This document shows positions 59,339 through 64,000 of a stretch of 64,000 nt of DNA, in pieces; within the stretch, counting starts at the first letter, position 1, and the number at the start of each line of letters is the position of its first letter. Position numbers and translations under genes: made by a program. The DNA is from Hoplostethus atlanticus. Its lineage: Eukaryota; Chordata; Actinopteri; Trachichthyiformes; Trachichthyidae. The notes under the pieces are model-generated. The model did not search any database and was not told the origin of the DNA. It saw only the letters and a program-made list of their open reading frames with translations. The stretch spans positions 6,009,501-6,073,500 of the forward strand of contig JAXDDX010000001.1 in NCBI GenBank assembly GCA_034670405.1, given 5' to 3'.

Positions 59339-60805
59339 AGTATCACAAGAATGTGCAAAATACAAAGGCAAGGTACAAAATACAAAATACAAAAAACAAA
59401 GGCCTAAAAACGAAATACTAAAAAACGTATAAATAAGCAGAGCGAATGAATGGATGGTACATGTATACAGAGTTAAAGAATGGTAATGGGTGAATGAATG
59501 TGAAAGGGAATGAATAAAGTGCGTAAAGTGAATAATGTGTTGAAATGTGTTTTGCAGTTTCGTAGTCTTGTAAATCTAGTTACGAAAACACATACGGCCC
59601 TTTATCTAGGAGGAAGTTGAGCACCATTCAGTGGGAAAATAACCTACGTTGTCACTAGACGGTCACGTTTTATTGACTAAATGAAAATACCACAGAAAGG
59701 ATGGGCTTAACTGGGGTGAATTCCATCCAACTCGCTATGAAATCATACAGAGGAGAATGGGATCCACGTGCTTATATATATAAGGAAAATCACTTTATTG
59801 GTACAGAGAATATATCCAAAAGCTGAGGAGCTTACGGCAAAGCAAGATTTAATGCTGGATAAATGGCTGTAATGTGGAGTGTCCTTGACTGGCTCGGTTT
59901 GTGGCTACATAATTAGCCGTGTGACCATTAAACTGTTTAACCAGCATCCAGCTGAGCCGGGCTCTACTGGAATTCAGACCTCCTAGGAAACTTAATGGGC
60001 CATGGGGGAGAGTTGAGCTAAAATTAGGAAAAGGAGCTTCATCCTGACTATGAGATTTGTATCCAAAGTCCACTGAATCCCCCCCCCCCCTCTCTGTCAC
60101 CACTAGTCTTTAGACGGTTGGCAAATTCATTTGTGCTTGACCTAGTTAGTGTCTCTGGAGAGATGGAGTAGTAAACGCACGCAACTGTTCTTCCCTCAGA
60201 TAACCTGAAATTTTCCACACTTTCCACGCCCAGTTCACAGGCCAGGCTGGTGTCCACACCAGGTGAATGGGAGGAGGAGCATTTTTTTGGCATGTGATGT
60301 GCTGTGGGGAAAAATCCCCAGCTTTACAGCATTGTGACACAGGCATTGTTACAAAACAGCCCATGGTGTCATTGTAGATTTGATAACAGAAGATCCACAC
60401 TACATTTCAGAGTTATCCAGTCATCCAGTCATTCTCTGATCTCAACCCACAAAGTGCCAAGAGTAAGACATGCTGTGAAGTTATTCCATTACATGTAGGG
60501 TTTTGCATGAATCAGGTTTTGCCTAATTGTTTAAAACCACGTTAAAAGAGCACAAGCTTGATTTCATGAACTCCATCAAGCTGAAGATCACATAGGGGAA
60601 GGATGCTGGTGTTTGCATATGTGTGTACTGTGTGGGCCTGTGGGTGATGTGTGAGAGAGATGGACGATACAGTACTAGGGAGGGGGGGTTGAACTGATGG
60701 AAAGATAGCTAAAGGAAGAGGGAAGGGGTTAATGAGAAAGTGAGAGAGAGAAGTGAGAGAGCAGCAACAAGAATAGGACATATAGAGAGACAGGAAGTGT
60801 GAGAT

Positions 60806-60808
<3 letters not shown>

Positions 60809-60849
<41 letters not shown>
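60809..60849. repeat. (GA)n microsatellite
   Basis: About 20 GA units; produces low-complexity Leu-Ser frames on the opposite strand. Confidence 0.95.
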
Positions 60850-60851
<2 letters not shown>

Positions 60852-60930
60852 GGGGGCAGGGTAGTGAGAGAGCATCACGTGTATCCCAGAATAAGCACAG
60901 AGCTCCACTAGAGCAATTTCTGGACACAGT

Positions 60931-60952
60931 AGCAGCAGCAGCAGCAGCAGCA
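60931..60952. repeat. (AGC)7 trinucleotide repeat
   Basis: Seven AGC units in apparently non-coding DNA, about 80 bases after the (GA)n tract. Confidence 0.9.
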
Positions 60953-63900
60953 CAGACCCTCACGTCCCTCCGGTCCCTCATGTTCCTTCCACATGTATTC
61001 CTCTAGCAGCCACACAATGCTCTGACACCTGTCCTCCCCCTTATCTAACCTTGGCCCCGGGGCAGTCTCTCTCTCTCTCTCTCTCCCTCCTTCTCTCTCC
61101 ATGTCTCTCGAGCATCACCCGCCTCACGTGAAGCACTAAAAATCAGAACCATCTACCAACTGAGTCGTAGTCTCTATCGCCAGAGTTTCCCCCGTGAAGG
61201 AAGAGGATTCTGAATGATTTCTCAACATGATCTTTGTCTTGTCTGTTGACATTTAAAAGCATTTACACATGTACTGCCTCCTTTGAGCCCATGTGTAAGG
61301 GCAGCGTCAGTATGGCTAAGTATAGGGAACGCTTAGTCAGTCATCGCTTGTCAGTGGCATCTTAGCATTTCTATTTCAACGGAGGTGACGGGGGAAAGCA
61401 AATTCCACAGCGGCACTCGCCGTCCCCCGAGCCTCAACACTATTCCTCAGAAGAGGGCTGGAGGGGTGCCAGGTACTTTTTCACTTTGTAAAGGTTGGGA
61501 TGATTTCCAAACAAAAGAATTATAGTCCTAATGTGGGCCTCTTAATGTTATGCAAGTGTGTGAGTGCGGCAGCCCGATAAAAAATAGAATTACATAAAGC
61601 CCACGTTTCTACTCTTCTGTTCCTATTGGTGGGGAAAGCAGAAACCTCACACCTGGGGGCAGGGCCGAGGACATGTGTTACCCACCATGACCCCTTGGTG
61701 AAACCGCATCACTATTAGCGACATTGATCACAGACATTTCTAGATCGGTGGCTAATGAGTGTCTGCTGCTCTGCTACAGTGGTGAGGCGTGACTAGGGTT
61801 ATCTCAAAGTGAATTTGCTACACTCTGCCAGTCTGTACTCAAGGTCAGGCCTGATGTTTTGACATACCTCAGGTTCAGAAAGCAACCCTTCCAAACATTA
61901 TTAGTGTTGAATAACTGATCTCTGGTGGTAAAGAACAGCATGTTCAGATGTTATTTTGCATGGCCTGATCAGATACTATAATGTGTTTCTGCTGGGCAGG
62001 ATCCATTGTTCAGTCCGTAAAAACATCATGTATTTATACTTGAATACCGAGCAATCTTAAATGGCCATGTAGCTTCCCTGTTTTCATGAGCTGTTAATAC
62101 AGGCTTCATTCTGCAGTTTAAACTGTGATATAGCAGGTATACTTGGATGGATGTCATTTACATTGCACAGTACCTGTGTGTTAAAAAGCATTCACCATCT
62201 TTATTGCCATTATTGGTTTGTGCAGCAATCAACATTTGCAGCTGCTAGGCCTCTCCTAATAACCAATCAAGTGTAATAGCCTGAGAAGGGAAAATAAAAA
62301 TCGTCATCTGGTATCAAATTTCAGCATTGTGCATTCTGCAACAACGAGTAGGCATTGCTTCATTTTTGGGGGATGAAGAGCCAAAAAGGTTGAGAGCACT
62401 GGTTCTCAACTGAACTTGCATCAGGACCCAAATCTGACCTTGTCCATGAAATTGTAACCCAGTGTAGGAAATAGTAACATACTAGAATGAACAAAGTTAT
62501 TCTTTATGAGAAAAGAAGGACAGAAAGAATAAAAATCAACTTAGAAAACATGAACACCTTGTGTATTGGAGCTTTATAACTGTCCTAAGTGTGGTTTAGG
62601 TGGCTGATAACTACCTGCTACTTGTATGGACACATGGCCGTGATGCTGTCAGACCAGTCCTGCCATGTAGTTTTAGGTCAAAACACTGTTGGAGAGAACA
62701 CATTTCTATGAGCCATGATCATCAGTTCCCCTCCAAGTGTGGCTGAAACCTTACTGTAAGAATTTATCACTCCATATCTCTTCACATCTAGATAGGAGCT
62801 CACACTAAAACACCCACATAATGATTCCATAAAAGTGCTAGCAGAGGGAGCGTGGGTAGTACTACATTAGATGTGGATTTGGCGGATAGCCTGTTGTCAG
62901 CCAACTCATCATTTCTCCACAGGGAGCCTGAAGTAAAGGCTCAGTCAACCTACCAAGAAGTAGCTTCATGATATGCTCCACGTTCACACAAAGCTATCGC
63001 CAATCATTGCAATGACTTTCATTTTATGATATACTGTATGATCTCAATGCACTGAAGTTTGTTTGTATGGTTGAGGCTCTTTTTTTTTATTTTTTTTACT
63101 CTTTCTACTTTCTTTATTTTTTTTAAACTTTTCTCTCCAAATCCTAGCAAGGGCAGGATGTAATCTTACACCTTCTGACCTCTTCCACTGCTTATCAGAA
63201 CAAAGTAAACATGACATTATACTGCTCCCAACTGAAACTGTTATCATCACCTGAGATGACAGAGAATGACACACTTGCTGACGGCACAGTTCAGCCTTAA
63301 TAACCAGGAATCCCACGTGAATAGAGTCCAGCTTGTTGGTGGAAACCAACTCTGGAAAGCAAGTTTAATGTTGTGTGTATTGGCTGTCCAAAGTTCCAGC
63401 CTAGTGAAGGAATTATTCAATGTGCTGTGAAGGCAACGCTTGTGGTGAGCTCACAGTGCTCTGTATCATGCGTCGCCCTCCTCATCCGTGCGTGGAGCGC
63501 AGGCTGGAGCACTTACATAACCCAGTTAAAATATACCCCCAGTCACATGTAACGTTCAGCCCTGCAGATAGATATCCCACTGTCGCTTGAGCTGCTCTGG
63601 CAGCCGTTCAGACATTAGAGAGACTATAAACACACACACACACGCACACACACAGCCATTAAAGATTCGATCGTGATTCGCTGCCAGACATTCTGAACTG
63701 CCTCCATGTGAACTAACTATCTGTGGAAAATGGTCAGGGAGCTGAAGTGCATGTGACTGACTGGAGTTGGACAGAGAGAAGCCACAAAAAGAGAGGGCGG
63801 GTACGTGACGGGGTGCCGGAGGACCAACCCTTTAAAGTCACAGCACAAGCCTCTTGGAAACGGGCCAGGTATCACTTCCTCTCCGACTACATAACCCCTA

Positions 63901-64000
63901 CCACCAGCCCAAAATGCTATTGGTTGAACCTTGCCACACACAACTGGTACTTTTTTTTTTCCACACTGCTGCAGCGTGCCCACAGTACGTGCAGTCATAT

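Larger units (their letters stand above)
50741..64000. other. 13-kb region with no recognised coding exon
   Basis: Both strands were read for exons of herc1 (expected convergent on fbxl22 from human order) and for any other family; none was recognised. Frames of 60-119 codons lack motifs and splice continuity. The region is rich in microsatellites, carries two copies of one LINE tail, and has a perfect hairpin. It may hold distal regulatory sequence or UTR/intron of a gene beyond the right edge. Confidence 0.5.

Noticed and set aside
60709-60981. Leu/Ser-rich minus-strand frames
   Set aside because: Translation of (GA)n and (AGC)n repeats.

Overview
This window is vertebrate nuclear DNA, almost certainly from a ray-finned (teleost) fish. 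Every gene is split by GT-AG introns. The proteins match vertebrate families at exon-by-exon level, introns are compact, and the intergenic DNA carries decayed L2-type LINE fragments, fish-style LINE/SINE tails and many (TG)n, (GA)n and (TCTA)n microsatellites. I could not fix the species. No CRISPR array, operon or prokaryotic feature is present.

Layout. 1-1860: the 3' half of neil1 (+), a base-excision-repair DNA glycosylase, entering from the left edge. 2264-9295: complete man2c1 (-), cytosolic alpha-mannosidase, 26 exons, tail-to-tail with neil1 as in human 15q24. 9300-11800: intergenic and 3' UTR sequence with a direct repeat and a strong CTCF-like motif. 11801-26220: complete ca12 (-), a membrane-bound carbonic anhydrase built from 11 coding exons, two of them microexons of 21 and 24 nt. 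A two-exon reading frame of unknown family (16738-17548, -) sits inside ca12 intron 8. 27183-30642: a single-pass membrane protein (+) with two Kunitz domains, head-to-head with ca12. 34290-42802: complete usp3 (+), a histone H2A/H2B deubiquitinase, with an unusual repeat-built C-terminal extension. 45673-50441: complete fbxl22 (+), an F-box/LRR adaptor. 50442-64000: no coding exon recognised; microsatellites, repeat tails and a perfect hairpin.

The order ca12-usp3-fbxl22 matches human 15q22 and neil1-man2c1 matches human 15q24, so the man2c1/ca12 interval joins two blocks that are apart in mammals. The genes do not form one pathway: DNA repair, free-glycan catabolism, extracellular CO2/bicarbonate exchange, protease inhibition or adhesion, chromatin deubiquitination and SCF ubiquitin ligation.

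Most interesting points: the unidentified intronic gene in ca12 and its splice-phase compatibility with ca12; possible alternative C-termini of ca12; the 10-11 residue tandem repeat at the end of USP3; the paired loss of two cysteines in Kunitz domain 1; a one-base frame discrepancy in man2c1 exon 3; a full CRE plus TATA-like box at the ca12 promoter; and the 25-bp perfect hairpin. All coordinates and splice sites were read by eye and checked for phase continuity; none was confirmed by alignment or RNA data.
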